This document shows positions 34,485 through 43,126 of a DNA stretch of 64,000 nucleotides, in pieces. Source of the stretch: a virus; IMG/VR virus record IMGVR_UViG_3300044695_008209, positions 62,001-126,000 of that record, one strand, 5' to 3'. The translations under genes and the position numbers were made by a program. Numbering within the stretch: position 1 is the first letter of the stretch; every line of letters starts with the position of its first letter. The notes under the pieces are model-generated. The model was given only the letters and a program-made list of their open reading frames with translations. It did not search any database and had not been told where the DNA came from.

Positions 34485-37016
34485 TTAGCCCTTCCCCTCG
34501 CCCCAGTTGAGGGCGTCGTTGATGTCGATGAGGATGGGGACCCGCATAGGGAACGGGTTCTCCATCAGGGTCTTGACGCGGCGCTTCGCCGCCGTGACGA
34601 TCTCCGGGATATCTGGGACCTCCCAGATCAGCTCGTCGTGCACCTGCATGAGCATGCGCGCACCCAGCTGCCGGAGCTCGACGTCGCTCTCACACTTGTC
34701 CATCGCTGCGTTGCAGATGTCGGCTGCGGAGCCCTGGATGCGGCTGTTCGGCGCCTGGCGATCCGCCTGCGACGACTTCATCCGGTCGTTGGAGATGATC
34801 TCCGGCAGCCGGCGAGGGTGACCGATGACGGTGTAGACCGCGAGGTCCTGCCGACACTGCTCCCTCGTCCGCTCGATGAACTGGCCGATGCCGGGGAAGA
34901 TCTCCCACAGGTACCGGTCGATCAGGTCCTGCGCTTCCGGGCAGGAGTCCCGGAGGTGCCCGTCACGCCCCTTGCGCTTGACGATGGGCAGTCCCAGCTG
35001 CATGCCCAGCTTCAGGGCGCCGATGCCGTACACGATGCCGAAGCCGGTGCTCTTCAGCGCCTTTCGAGCGTCGATGAGCATCTCCTCGAAGTCGGTGGGG
35101 GCCCGCCCCTTCCCCTCTTCGTGCGCCGCCGCGACGTCCTTTGCCGCCTTGGCCATCTCGTAGGTGATGCCCGGAGGCAATCCCGCAGCGCCCAGGGCCG
35201 ACGCGAGAGCCACGGTCTTGCAGTGGAGGTCCTGCTTCGCGTGGATGGCGCCGATCATCGCCTCGTCCTCGCTGAAGTGGGCGAGGATGCACATCTCCAG
35301 CTGCTTGAAGTCCGCCACGACCAGCCGCATCGGGAAGTCCGGATCGAGGTCCGGCCCCTTCACGTCGCGCAGGTGCGGCAGGCAGATGTCCTGGCTGCAG
35401 TCCCCCCACCGACCGGCGACGAACAGCCGGCGGATGAGCTTCCCCCACTTCCCCTTCGCGGGGATGTTCTGGAGGTTGGGGTCGCTGGAGGCGAGTCGCC
35501 ACGTGCGCGCGCCGCCACCGTTGAGGGACGTGTGGATCCGGCGAAGACGGTCGATCCACTTCGGGAGCCCGACCATGTAGTCGCCGTGCAGCTTCCGGAA
35601 CTTCCGGTGCTCGAGGATGAGCGTTGAGAGCTTGTGCCCCTTGCCGGCGAAGTTCTCCAGAACCTCGGCATCCGTGCTCGGCTCCTTGATGCCGCTCGCA
35701 CCGCCGGTCGTCATCTTCTTGGGAGTGTCGCCGAAGGGGTCGAACCACTTTCCCTTCGCGTCCTTCTCGAACAGCTTGGCTCGGAGCTGGTCCGCACTCT
35801 GCGGGTTGAAGGACAGGTCCCCGGTCTCGGACACCACCGCCCGCTCCAGGCGGTCGAGTTCCTTCTGCATGTCGACCGCGTAGGCGTGGGTCTGCTCCAC
35901 GTCGATCGCGAAGCCGCGCCGCTCGAGGTTCCAGAGGATCTGCTGGAACTTCGTCCGCTTGGTCTCGTAGTGCCAGAGCAGGAGCTCTGGGCGAACCTTG
36001 CGTGCGAGCACGTCCTCCGTGATCATCTCCATCTCCGGTCCCGCCAGCAGCGTGCGCATCTTCGGCACCAGCGAGAACGACCCCCAGCTGTCCAGGCTGG
36101 CGTAGTCGCACGCGCTCTCGCGTAGGGCCTCCACTGGGTTCTCCGGGATGCCGGTCTGCGCGAGCAGGAAGTCGTAGACGACCTGCGTCGCCTCACGCAG
36201 GCTGGGCTCGCTCTCCGTCAAGGAGATGAGGTCCTTCCGGTCTCTGGGAGCGATCTCGTCCGGCGCCCCGAGGAGCTGCATGAACTCGGACACGTACCGG
36301 TGCACCCCGGACTGCTGCTCGACGAGCCCGAACTGCTCAGCGATCGCCACCACCTGCCGGGCGGTGAGCGTACACTTCGCCGCGCGCAGGGACAGGTGAA
36401 GCCGCTTCACCGCCTCGAGGACCTCGGGATCCCCCTCAACGCGCTTGAGGCGCAGGAGCACGTCGCGAGCCCACTTCTGGGCCATCTCGACCATGCCCTC
36501 GTGGTCGTGGAGCTCGAGGATGTCGTGGATCTCGCACATCGTGCGGACCTCCTCATCCTTGACCCCCGCGCTGCCGAACACGTCCTTGAAGGTGGACATG
36601 CGGAGGCCGAGGTATTCCAACGCGCACGGCTTGAGGCCGTGCTGTCCCTGGCGGTTCTCGTCGATGCAGAAGTCCATGTCGACGGTGTCGACGATGTGGC
36701 CGCGGAGACGGATGCCGTGGTTGGCCAGCAGGTGCTGGTCGTAGTTCGAGTTCGACAGCCGCTTCTCGATCTCCTCGTCTTCGAGCAGATCCGTGAAGAT
36801 GGGCAGCAGCCGAACCGGGCCACAGATGCGGGCCTCGTGGACGGCGAGGGAGAAGAAACGGATGCGATCCCGGACGATGTCGAGGCCGGTGGTCTCGGTG
36901 TCGACGCCCAGGCCTTGGCGGGGCGCCTCCTGCTCGAAGTACGCCTTCCACTGGAGCGCCTGCTCCACGGTACGGACGTAAACCGGCACAGGGGTCCGGA
37001 TGATGTCAAAGCGCAT
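34485..37016 (-). CDS. Family A DNA polymerase with 3'-5' exonuclease and exo-domain insertion
   Basis: An 843-residue polymerase. Exonuclease motifs: I is Asp39/Glu41 (VDTETTG), II is Asn89...Asp93, III is Tyr305...Asp309. About 150 residues (150-300) lie between exo II and III, an unusual insertion. In the polymerase domain, DPNLQNIPAKG precedes motif A DFKQLEMC (Asp569). Motif B is KALKSTGFGIVYG and motif C is VHDE (793-795). There is no 5' nuclease domain. This is the replicative polymerase, downstream of primase, helicase and ssDNA-binding genes. A terminator and a TATAAA hexamer lie just upstream, so it may have its own promoter. Confidence 0.92.
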   Translation of the reverse strand: MRFDIIRTPVPVYVRTVEQALQWKAYFEQEAPRQGLGVDTETTGLDIVRDRIRFFSLAVHEARICGPVRLLPIFTDLLEDEEIEKRLSNSNYDQHLLANHGIRLRGHIVDTVDMDFCIDENRQGQHGLKPCALEYLGLRMSTFKDVFGSAGVKDEEVRTMCEIHDILELHDHEGMVEMAQKWARDVLLRLKRVEGDPEVLEAVKRLHLSLRAAKCTLTARQVVAIAEQFGLVEQQSGVHRYVSEFMQLLGAPDEIAPRDRKDLISLTESEPSLREATQVVYDFLLAQTGIPENPVEALRESACDYASLDSWGSFSLVPKMRTLLAGPEMEMITEDVLARKVRPELLLWHYETKRTKFQQILWNLERRGFAIDVEQTHAYAVDMQKELDRLERAVVSETGDLSFNPQSADQLRAKLFEKDAKGKWFDPFGDTPKKMTTGGASGIKEPSTDAEVLENFAGKGHKLSTLILEHRKFRKLHGDYMVGLPKWIDRLRRIHTSLNGGGARTWRLASSDPNLQNIPAKGKWGKLIRRLFVAGRWGDCSQDICLPHLRDVKGPDLDPDFPMRLVVADFKQLEMCILAHFSEDEAMIGAIHAKQDLHCKTVALASALGAAGLPPGITYEMAKAAKDVAAAHEEGKGRAPTDFEEMLIDARKALKSTGFGIVYGIGALKLGMQLGLPIVKRKGRDGHLRDSCPEAQDLIDRYLWEIFPGIGQFIERTREQCRQDLAVYTVIGHPRRLPEIISNDRMKSSQADRQAPNSRIQGSAADICNAAMDKCESDVELRQLGARMLMQVHDELIWEVPDIPEIVTAAKRRVKTLMENPFPMRVPILIDINDALNWGEGKG

Positions 37017-37037
37017 GCAGACCTCGTCTGATCACGG

Positions 37038-37043
37038 TTTATA
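37038..37043 (-). promoter_or_regulatory. Candidate -10 hexamer TATAAA for the polymerase operon
   Basis: On the - strand TATAAA (37043-37038) lies 27 bases from the DNA polymerase ATG and just after a terminator, a typical place for a new transcription start. No clear -35 is seen. Confidence 0.38.
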
Positions 37044-37049
37044 GGCAAG

Positions 37050-37083
37050 AAACGCCGCACCCCCCGAAGGAGGTGCGGCGTTT
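37050..37083 (-). terminator. Strong hairpin terminator between the ssDNA-binding-like and polymerase genes
   Basis: A twelve-base perfect stem (AAACGCCGCACC with GGTGCGGCGTTT) has a ten-base loop. It lies ten bases after the end of the upstream - strand gene. The arms carry A and T runs, so it could act in either direction. Confidence 0.7.
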
Positions 37084-37092
37084 CAGGGTCAG

Positions 37093-38412
37093 CTACTCGC
37101 GCCGACGCCGGCGAGGGGCGTCCTCTTCCGGCTCAGCGCGCCCGCGCCGGCGCGGGGTGTCGTCCTCGTCCGGCTCCGCCTCCGCGCGACCACCCCGACC
37201 GCGGGGCTTGTCGTCGTCCGCATCGTCGCCGCCGCCGTAGCGGGAGTACTTGCTCTCCCCCTTCTCCGGCGGGAACGGGTTGCGGATGCCGAGCGTCCGC
37301 GCGAGGAACTCGTGGTCCTTCGGCTCGTGGACCTTCTCGAAGTCCCACTGCGACGTGGCCTGCTTCCGGATGTCCATGTCCTCGACGAAGATCCACCCGC
37401 CGTCGTCGTCGTACTTCGGGTAGTACTCCTTACCGTCCTTCTCGAACTCGATCAGGTAGTTCCCGTTCGGGAGCTGGTACTGGTCGAGCGGAGTGATCTT
37501 CTTGACCACGATGTGCGAGTTGGTCCCCTCGCCCTCCTTCCGCACCCGGGCGACGACATCGAACGCGCTCAGCGGCTCGGGCCGCTTGCAGGAGTTGCAC
37601 GTGTTCTCGGGCACCGGCAGGCCGATGTGTCCGCACTTCTTGCACTTCTCCCGGGACATGGCGAAGGCCGCGACCTCCTTCTTGCCCATGTCGTCCTTGT
37701 CGACGTCCGCCAGCTCCTCCTCGCACTGCTCGCAGGTGAAGGCGATCGGGGTGAGGTCTCCACCGCACCGGCAGAACTTCGCCGCGTCCGCGTCGATCTG
37801 CGCCAGGTCATCGCGGTGGCCGCCGCCGACCTCGATGTACCGCTTCTGGAACATCCGGACCGTGCCGTCGTCGATGTAGTTGTCCAGGTCCGCGAGGATC
37901 CGCTTGCGGTCGCTGGGGCGCTCGACCGGCTCCCACACCATGACGGGCTTGCCGCGGTTCTCGCCGTCCTCGTGCTTGACGACCTTGCCATCCCGCTCCA
38001 GCGGCACCTTCTCGTACAGCCCGAAGTGCAGGATGTTGAAGCTGAAGTCCGGCTTCTTGGTGACGCGCCGATCGCCCTCCGCCTGCGCCTTGCAGCCCAG
38101 GCAGTCCTTCTTCCCCGCGTCGATGCCGCACCGCGCGGTCATGAACGAGCCCTTGCCCGAGGGCTTGAGCTTGAGGTGGTGCATCTGGCAGGTGTGGAAG
38201 TGCGCCAGACGCACCTCGCCCGTCTTCTCGTCCACGTCTTCCGGGTTCTCGTACGCCGCCCGAGTGAGGAGGATGTCCTCTTCCTCGGCCTTGGGGATGT
38301 CGTACCGATCCCGCCACGATCCTCGCCAGCCGGTGCCCTTCCCGGCCCTACGCGACTTTCCGTCGAGCACGCTGCGGCGGAGGCCGCTCACAACCCTATT
38401 CTGAGTGCTCAT
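37093..38412 (-). CDS. Probable ssDNA-binding protein with zinc ribbons and Arg-rich tail
   Basis: A 439-residue protein with three Cys clusters. One is in the N-terminal third (HFHTCQMHH, then CGID, CLGC), the others near residues 215-285 (CRCGG, CEQC, then CKKCGH, CNSC). Beta-rich stretches between them could form an OB-type fold. The C-terminal ~70 residues alternate acidic and Arg-rich blocks. Position between primase and polymerase fits a gp32-like replication ssDNA-binding protein, and zinc in the core is known for T4 gp32. The assignment is inferred from composition and context, not a recognised signature. Confidence 0.5.
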   Translation of the reverse strand: MSTQNRVVSGLRRSVLDGKSRRAGKGTGWRGSWRDRYDIPKAEEEDILLTRAAYENPEDVDEKTGEVRLAHFHTCQMHHLKLKPSGKGSFMTARCGIDAGKKDCLGCKAQAEGDRRVTKKPDFSFNILHFGLYEKVPLERDGKVVKHEDGENRGKPVMVWEPVERPSDRKRILADLDNYIDDGTVRMFQKRYIEVGGGHRDDLAQIDADAAKFCRCGGDLTPIAFTCEQCEEELADVDKDDMGKKEVAAFAMSREKCKKCGHIGLPVPENTCNSCKRPEPLSAFDVVARVRKEGEGTNSHIVVKKITPLDQYQLPNGNYLIEFEKDGKEYYPKYDDDGGWIFVEDMDIRKQATSQWDFEKVHEPKDHEFLARTLGIRNPFPPEKGESKYSRYGGGDDADDDKPRGRGGRAEAEPDEDDTPRRRGRAEPEEDAPRRRRRE

Positions 38413-39400
38413 GATAGTTCCTTCTCCATTCTCTGAGTGAAAGAGGCGTCCCGAGCGCCTCGTCGATTTCGGCCTGAGTCAAGTCGTCGGGTTGCAACTT
38501 GATTTCTGGGTAGGGGTAGCGCATGACAGCTACGTCCTGGCCCCGGAGCTTATATCCAATCTTGGACGTTCCTACGCGCCCCCAGTGGTCATTGTCGCCA
38601 CACAGGATGATCTTCGTTCCCAGGCGTTCGAGGAACATTTGCTGCGTGAGCGAGAGCCCGGTTCCCATGACCGCCACGGTGTTGTAGTAGCCGTGCTGGA
38701 CGAGCCACAACGCCGCCTTGTAGCCCTCGGTGACGTACACCGGGCCAGCACCCTTGCTGTGGTAGACGGCCGCGTAGACCTTCTCCCAGCGCCAGAGGAA
38801 CTGCCTGTTGTTGATGTGGTACCCGCGGAACCCCATCTCCACGAGCTCCTGCTCGTAGACCCTGTACTTGCCGCCCCCTCCCGGGTCGTTCGGCTTTCCC
38901 ACGATGCCCGCGAGCGTCCCGTGAAGGTCGCGGATGGCGTACGTGGTGCGGTGTCTTTCGGTGTCGACCCCGACATCGTTGTCCTGCAGCACCTGCGGGT
39001 CGAACCCTACGCGCAGGAGCTCGGCCGGGGCGTACTCGAAGAGCCCGAGGATCTTCTCGGGCAGCGGGTACTCCGTCAGGAAGATGCCGCCCGAGGCGAC
39101 GACGTTCTTCTTCTTGCTGACGGGGACCAGGTACGGCCGCAGCCGCTCCATCGTGCGGTCGATGTACTGGTCGGACTTGTGCAGCCTCTTGAGGAGCTGC
39201 GTGAGCCCGCCCGCCCCACAACCTGCGAAGCAGTTCCACTGCCCGGTTGCGGCGTTGAAGCTGAAGGAGGGGGTGGATTTCCCCCGCACTTCTCCGTGGA
39301 TCGGGCAGAACCCGATCCAGTTGCTGCCGGAACCCTGACGGAGTCCGTCCACCAGGGGGAACACCGTCGAGAGTACCGGTCCCTGCTGGGCCGGCGGCAT
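38396..39400 (-). CDS. DnaG-like DNA primase
   Basis: A 334-residue primase. The N-terminal zinc site is Cys32, His35, Cys57, Cys61 (FCPIHGE, then WNCFAGCGAGG). The TOPRIM core has VYVTEGYKAAL (Glu225) and LCGDNDHWG (Asp269, Asp271). It is shorter than bacterial DnaG because it lacks the C-terminal helicase-binding domain. It overlaps the ssDNA-binding-like gene by 17 bases and follows the DnaB-like helicase by three, so helicase and primase should be co-expressed. It makes RNA primers for lagging-strand synthesis. Confidence 0.88.
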   Translation of the reverse strand: MPPAQQGPVLSTVFPLVDGLRQGSGSNWIGFCPIHGEVRGKSTPSFSFNAATGQWNCFAGCGAGGLTQLLKRLHKSDQYIDRTMERLRPYLVPVSKKKNVVASGGIFLTEYPLPEKILGLFEYAPAELLRVGFDPQVLQDNDVGVDTERHRTTYAIRDLHGTLAGIVGKPNDPGGGGKYRVYEQELVEMGFRGYHINNRQFLWRWEKVYAAVYHSKGAGPVYVTEGYKAALWLVQHGYYNTVAVMGTGLSLTQQMFLERLGTKIILCGDNDHWGRVGTSKIGYKLRGQDVAVMRYPYPEIKLQPDDLTQAEIDEALGTPLSLREWRRNYHEHSE

Positions 39401-39403
39401 GGG

Positions 39404-40840
39404 TCAGCGGATCCGCGGACTGCTGACTTTCTTGCGGGGCCCGGACTTCCCCGGTGTCCCGAAGGCCGCTGCTGCGGGGGTCGGAGCGGAACCACCGCCC
39501 TCGGCGCGTGCCTCGTCCTCGTCGTGGTCCTTCTTGTCCTTCAAGAAGGCGTTCACGTCCACAGTCGCTTGGAGCAAGCTGAAGTCCTTCCCCGGATGGG
39601 CGTTGATGACGAACGGGTTGAGCACGGCGTCGCGCGTGCCCGGGAACGTGAACATGAGCTTCGGTTTGCCCGTTGCCAGGTTCCGAGCCTTGAACACGCG
39701 CATCAGCAAGTCGGTGTCCTGCCCGATCGCGTCAGCGTACCCGACCTCGTCGGTGTCATCCCCAGAGGTCTTCGATGCGCCGCGGTTCGCCTGCGTCGTC
39801 CCGATGACCGGGACCGCGAGGGTCTGGGCCATGTTCTTGAGGTCCGACGAGATGTTGGACACCTGCTTCCACTCGCGGCTGCGCTGGTTCGTGCGCCCGT
39901 CCCGCATCAGGTAGAACCCGTCCACGATGATGAGGTCGGCGCCGAAGCGCTCGGCCTCCGCGGACAGGATGTCCACCGTGGCACCCTTCGACCCGCTGCT
40001 CAGCTTCCGGTCGCTGAGGAACGTCATCGCCGCCTTCCGCCCGCCACCGGACGTGGCCTTCTCCCAGTCGGAGAGCCCCTCGAGGGTGTTGAAGAACTTC
40101 TTCTCGTCCTCTGCGGAGAGCTGCCCGCTCTTCAACTCCTCGTAGTCGATCTCGGCGATGATGGAGGCCGCCCGTCGCGCGAGGATCCGATCGGACATCT
40201 CCTTCGAGTAGACGAGCACTCGGTAGCCGCACAGGTACGCGTGGCAGGCGATGGCGATCGCCACCCAGGTCTTCATCTGCTTCGGACGAGCGTAGATGAC
40301 GATGAAGTCCTCCGGCTGCATTCCCGCGGTCGCCTTGTTCAGGGGCGCCCACGGGAACGGGAGTCCGGTGATGCCGCCGGCCTCCTGCATGCGGTCGTAG
40401 TCCTCACGCATGCCGAGCGCGGCGGACGACATCAGCAGGTGCTTGCTCTCACTGCCCTGCAGGCTCAGCTCCCGCAGCTGTGGAAGATACGCCCCCAGGA
40501 TCACCTGCGGGTCCTCGCCCTCGTCGAGCAGCCCGTCGATCTCCTCAACACTGGCACGGATCCCGGCCTTGACGTTGTTGTCGACCACCTCCTTCGCCAG
40601 CGCGTCGATCGGGTCTCTCGAGGGGCAGTAGTCGAACTCGGGGAAGTGCCGGCGAACGCGGTCCAGACTCGGAACTACCCCGCCGGTGTGGACGTTCGTG
40701 AACGCGTCCGAGATCCACCGGTACATCTCCCGGCCTTCTTCCGTCTGGAGGAAGGCGGCGTTGAAGCCAGAACGCCGAAGCGTCGAGATGTCGCCGTCCC
40801 GGATGATGTTGGAGATGAGAGTGAGTTCCACGTTCGCCAT
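39404..40840 (-). CDS. DnaB-like replicative helicase
   Basis: A 478-residue protein. The N-terminal helical domain spans about 1-130. The RecA-type core starts near 155 (GGITGLPFPWAPLNKATAGM). The Walker A reads ARPKQMKT at 184-191, keeping Lys-Thr but replacing the usual Gly residues. Walker B is LIIVDGFYLM, followed by an IGTTQANRG sensor-like motif. A long Ala/Gly/Asp-rich tail follows residue 425. It is the 5'-3' fork helicase, paired with the adjacent primase. The atypical Walker A is shared by some phage relatives, so I do not treat it as inactive. Confidence 0.85.
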   Translation of the reverse strand: MANVELTLISNIIRDGDISTLRRSGFNAAFLQTEEGREMYRWISDAFTNVHTGGVVPSLDRVRRHFPEFDYCPSRDPIDALAKEVVDNNVKAGIRASVEEIDGLLDEGEDPQVILGAYLPQLRELSLQGSESKHLLMSSAALGMREDYDRMQEAGGITGLPFPWAPLNKATAGMQPEDFIVIYARPKQMKTWVAIAIACHAYLCGYRVLVYSKEMSDRILARRAASIIAEIDYEELKSGQLSAEDEKKFFNTLEGLSDWEKATSGGGRKAAMTFLSDRKLSSGSKGATVDILSAEAERFGADLIIVDGFYLMRDGRTNQRSREWKQVSNISSDLKNMAQTLAVPVIGTTQANRGASKTSGDDTDEVGYADAIGQDTDLLMRVFKARNLATGKPKLMFTFPGTRDAVLNPFVINAHPGKDFSLLQATVDVNAFLKDKKDHDEDEARAEGGGSAPTPAAAAFGTPGKSGPRKKVSSPRIR

Positions 40841-41140
40841 TCAGAGTTCCTCTTCGTCGGGTGAGACTTCTTCGAGGGCGCGCCCGTCTGCCGCCGCCTT
40901 CTCCAGCACCGACTCTTCTCCGAGCCCGACCAGGCGCCCCATGTGAAGGCCTACCGCGTACAGGAGCGCCTCGAGGTCGCGCTGGAGAGGTTCGGGCAGT
41001 GGGAGGGTCGTCTCCTGTGCCCGGGCCAGCACGCTCACGCTGCCGGCCCCCTCGTTGATGGCAGCGATGTTGTACCGAACGGAGATGCCTCCGTCGGTCA
41101 CGAGCAGCGCGGTGGGCTGGATCTCTACACGAGCGCCCAC
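40841..41140 (-). CDS. Small acidic protein
   Basis: A 99-residue protein next to the DnaB-like gene. The N-terminal half is beta-type (ISVRYNIAAINEGAGSVSV), the C-terminal half helical and acidic. No motif is recognised. Position suggests a replication accessory, but nothing in the sequence proves it. Confidence 0.65.
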   Translation of the reverse strand: MGARVEIQPTALLVTDGGISVRYNIAAINEGAGSVSVLARAQETTLPLPEPLQRDLEALLYAVGLHMGRLVGLGEESVLEKAAADGRALEEVSPDEEEL

Positions 41141-41142
41141 GG

Positions 41143-41511
41143 CTACTCCCTGGACCGCGCACGTTTCTCGGCCCGGGCGAGGAGGGTCGCCTTGTAGATC
41201 CCCTCCGCCGTGTCGATCGCGTCGGAGGTGAACCGAACCGCCAGAGAAGAGGCGAGGTCAGCGGCGCGCTCCACGTCTTCCTCCGACTGGTTGCAGGTCA
41301 GGCTGACGGTGCAGTGGGCGCCGAACCCATTGCCGAAGTCCTTGTCGGCGAGCTCGAAGGAGCAGGCCACTCGAGCGTTCCCGTCACCGACCAGGTCACG
41401 GAGTTTATCACGGGGCATGTCTACGTCCTCAGGGGTGATGGGGCGATCGAAGTAGAGGGGCTTGTCCGTGCTGAACTGGATGCGCCAGTGGACGGTGCCG
41501 ATGTCGAGCAC
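41143..41511 (-). CDS. Unknown small protein
   Basis: A 122-residue alpha/beta protein with one central strand pair (AHCTVSLTCNQS), a helix with SEEDVERAADLASSLAV, and a basic C-terminus. No known motif. It sits between two other unknown genes in the helicase-to-uracil-glycosylase stretch, two to five bases from each neighbour. Confidence 0.65.
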   Translation of the reverse strand: MLDIGTVHWRIQFSTDKPLYFDRPITPEDVDMPRDKLRDLVGDGNARVACSFELADKDFGNGFGAHCTVSLTCNQSEEDVERAADLASSLAVRFTSDAIDTAEGIYKATLLARAEKRARSRE

Positions 41512-41516
41512 GTGCC

Positions 41517-41993
41517 CTACTTCAACTCGGGAGGCAGGGACACCGACGCCGTGCCCGTCTTCGTCTGGATGTAGGTCTCGTACCGCACGCGCTGCTTCGC
41601 TGGCAGACGCGCGATCTGGTGGGGCACGACCTCGTACCTGAGGACGCCCAGCTTGATGAGCTCGTCGAGCTCGTTCGACTCGGTGGCCCTCTCGATGAGG
41701 CCGGCGCTGTCCACCGTGGTGCTCTGGGCGGCGTTCTTCACCTGCACGGCGTGCCCTCCAACGAGGTGCAGTCCGGGCCCCAGGAGCCTGCAGGCGACCT
41801 TGGCGGCCTCCTGCAGCCCGGGCACCTCGGCGCGGGCCTCCTCGAGGGCCTCCATCACCTCCGGCATCTGCTCCCGCAGACCGGCCTCGATGGAGAGGAT
41901 GGTCTGCGTGCGGGAGGCGAGGGCAGTGATGGCGAGCTCCGCAGCCTTGGCGGCGTCGGAGGGCTCGTCGTTCTCGAAATCACGTGGGTTCAT
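41517..41993 (-). CDS. Unknown acidic helical protein
   Basis: A 158-residue protein. The first ~85 residues are helical and Ala/Glu-rich (likely coiled coil), and the rest mixes strands and helices, with NELDELIKLGVLRYEVVPHQ. It directly follows the uracil-DNA glycosylase gene. I recognise no family. Confidence 0.65.
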   Translation of the reverse strand: MNPRDFENDEPSDAAKAAELAITALASRTQTILSIEAGLREQMPEVMEALEEARAEVPGLQEAAKVACRLLGPGLHLVGGHAVQVKNAAQSTTVDSAGLIERATESNELDELIKLGVLRYEVVPHQIARLPAKQRVRYETYIQTKTGTASVSLPPELK

Positions 41994-42737
41994 CTAAGGC
42001 TCCAGGAAGCTGTGCTGGTAGTAGTCGTTGAAGAGCCTGTTGAGCAGCCGGAGGGCATACCGCAGGTCTTCGATGGTCTCGTACGTCTTGCCTTGCTTCT
42101 TCTTGACCAACTTCTGGTCCCCCTCCCGCAGGAGCTGCGAGGGACACATGATGGCGAGCATGGGGTACCGGACGGGGTTCCCGGTCACCGGACTCGGGAT
42201 GCTGATGTCGAAGATGACCCCGTGCTTGTCCGAGATGGCCACGGACTTCCCCACGAGGATCGACGCTGGGGTCTTGCCAGTGGCGATGATGAGCGCGGGG
42301 TCCACCGCGTAGATCGTCCGCCGGAGCCGGTCCGAGCAGTTCTTCACCTCGAAGGCGGAGGGGGTGCGCTTGTCTTCCGTGCGGCAGAGCACCGCGTTGG
42401 TCCAGAAGACGTGCTCGTCCAGGTAGTTGCGCAGCTTCTCGAAGTACACGGCGTCCTCGCCGATGCTGACCGCCTCGGAGAAGTCGGGGTCATCCTGTAC
42501 CGGCCACGCACGGGCGAAGACGTCCATGAGCAGCTTTCCGGAGTCACCCACGTGGGTGACTCCCTCCGCATCCTCTTCCTCTCCGGGGACCTCCCCGACG
42601 ACGAGGATGCTCGCTCTGCTGCTTCCCCCGCCGAACACGACCTGCTTGCGGGACTTCACGAGAAGGGGGCAGCGGGTGCACTCCCCGTACGCCTCCTCGA
42701 GCTCGAGAAGTGCCTCGCGTCCGCAGACGTGTCCCAT
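41994..42737 (-). CDS. Family 4 (Fe-S) uracil-DNA glycosylase-like protein
   Basis: A 247-residue protein. The family 4 pattern is clear: Cys20 and Cys23 (CTRCPLL), VVFGGG, GEVPGEEED at 48-56, THVGDSGKLL, then FWTNAVLCR (Cys118) and Cys134, together giving four iron-sulphur ligands. It should remove uracil from DNA or act as a polymerase-associated processing factor, as for other phage members. The second catalytic loop, usually H-P-S, is replaced here by MCPSQ, so activity is uncertain. It overlaps the next gene by one base. Confidence 0.78.
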   Translation of the reverse strand: MGHVCGREALLELEEAYGECTRCPLLVKSRKQVVFGGGSSRASILVVGEVPGEEEDAEGVTHVGDSGKLLMDVFARAWPVQDDPDFSEAVSIGEDAVYFEKLRNYLDEHVFWTNAVLCRTEDKRTPSAFEVKNCSDRLRRTIYAVDPALIIATGKTPASILVGKSVAISDKHGVIFDISIPSPVTGNPVRYPMLAIMCPSQLLREGDQKLVKKKQGKTYETIEDLRYALRLLNRLFNDYYQHSFLEP

Positions 42738-43126
42738 CAGGTACCCCTGGGCCGCAGCGGGCCCATGCCGGGGATGAGCAGCCCAGAGCCGCCCGTCATC
42801 ACCCGGTTGAGGTTGATCATGTTCTCGCAGGTGCTGAGGTCGAGGAACGCATCCACGCGCGCGATGATCTTCGTCGGTCCCTCGAACGGCCCGATGGGCA
42901 GCGGAAGCAGGGTCATCTCGATGGCCCCGCTCTGCTGCGGCCTGTGCTGCACGACGAGCTCGTACGCGTCCTTCAGCGCGATGTACCCGGGCCCGAAGCC
43001 CGAGGCACCCATGGCAGCCTTCGCGGAGCTGTCCAGCTTGCCGACGTAGTAGTACTTGTCCGAGCGGATCCCGATGAGGCCCGCTACGCCCGCCACGTCC
43101 GCGGCGCCGTTATGGTTCTTGTCCAT
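42737..43126 (-). CDS. Unknown protein downstream of the SF2 helicase
   Basis: A 129-residue protein. The ATG at 43126 follows AGGGAGA; the frame is open upstream only through the helicase gene. The protein has Tyr/Gly-rich strands in the first half (DKYYYVGKLD), a PLPIGPFEG segment, and a Gly-rich end. No family is recognised. It overlaps the helicase's last 43 bases, so translation is coupled. Confidence 0.62.
   Translation of the reverse strand: MDKNHNGAADVAGVAGLIGIRSDKYYYVGKLDSSAKAAMGASGFGPGYIALKDAYELVVQHRPQQSGAIEMTLLPLPIGPFEGPTKIIARVDAFLDLSTCENMINLNRVMTGGSGLLIPGMGPLRPRGT

Noticed and set aside
39404-40840. DnaB-like gene as a broken helicase because of its Walker A
   Set aside because: Lys-Thr are kept, the length and downstream motifs are complete, and similar degenerate P-loops occur in phage relatives.
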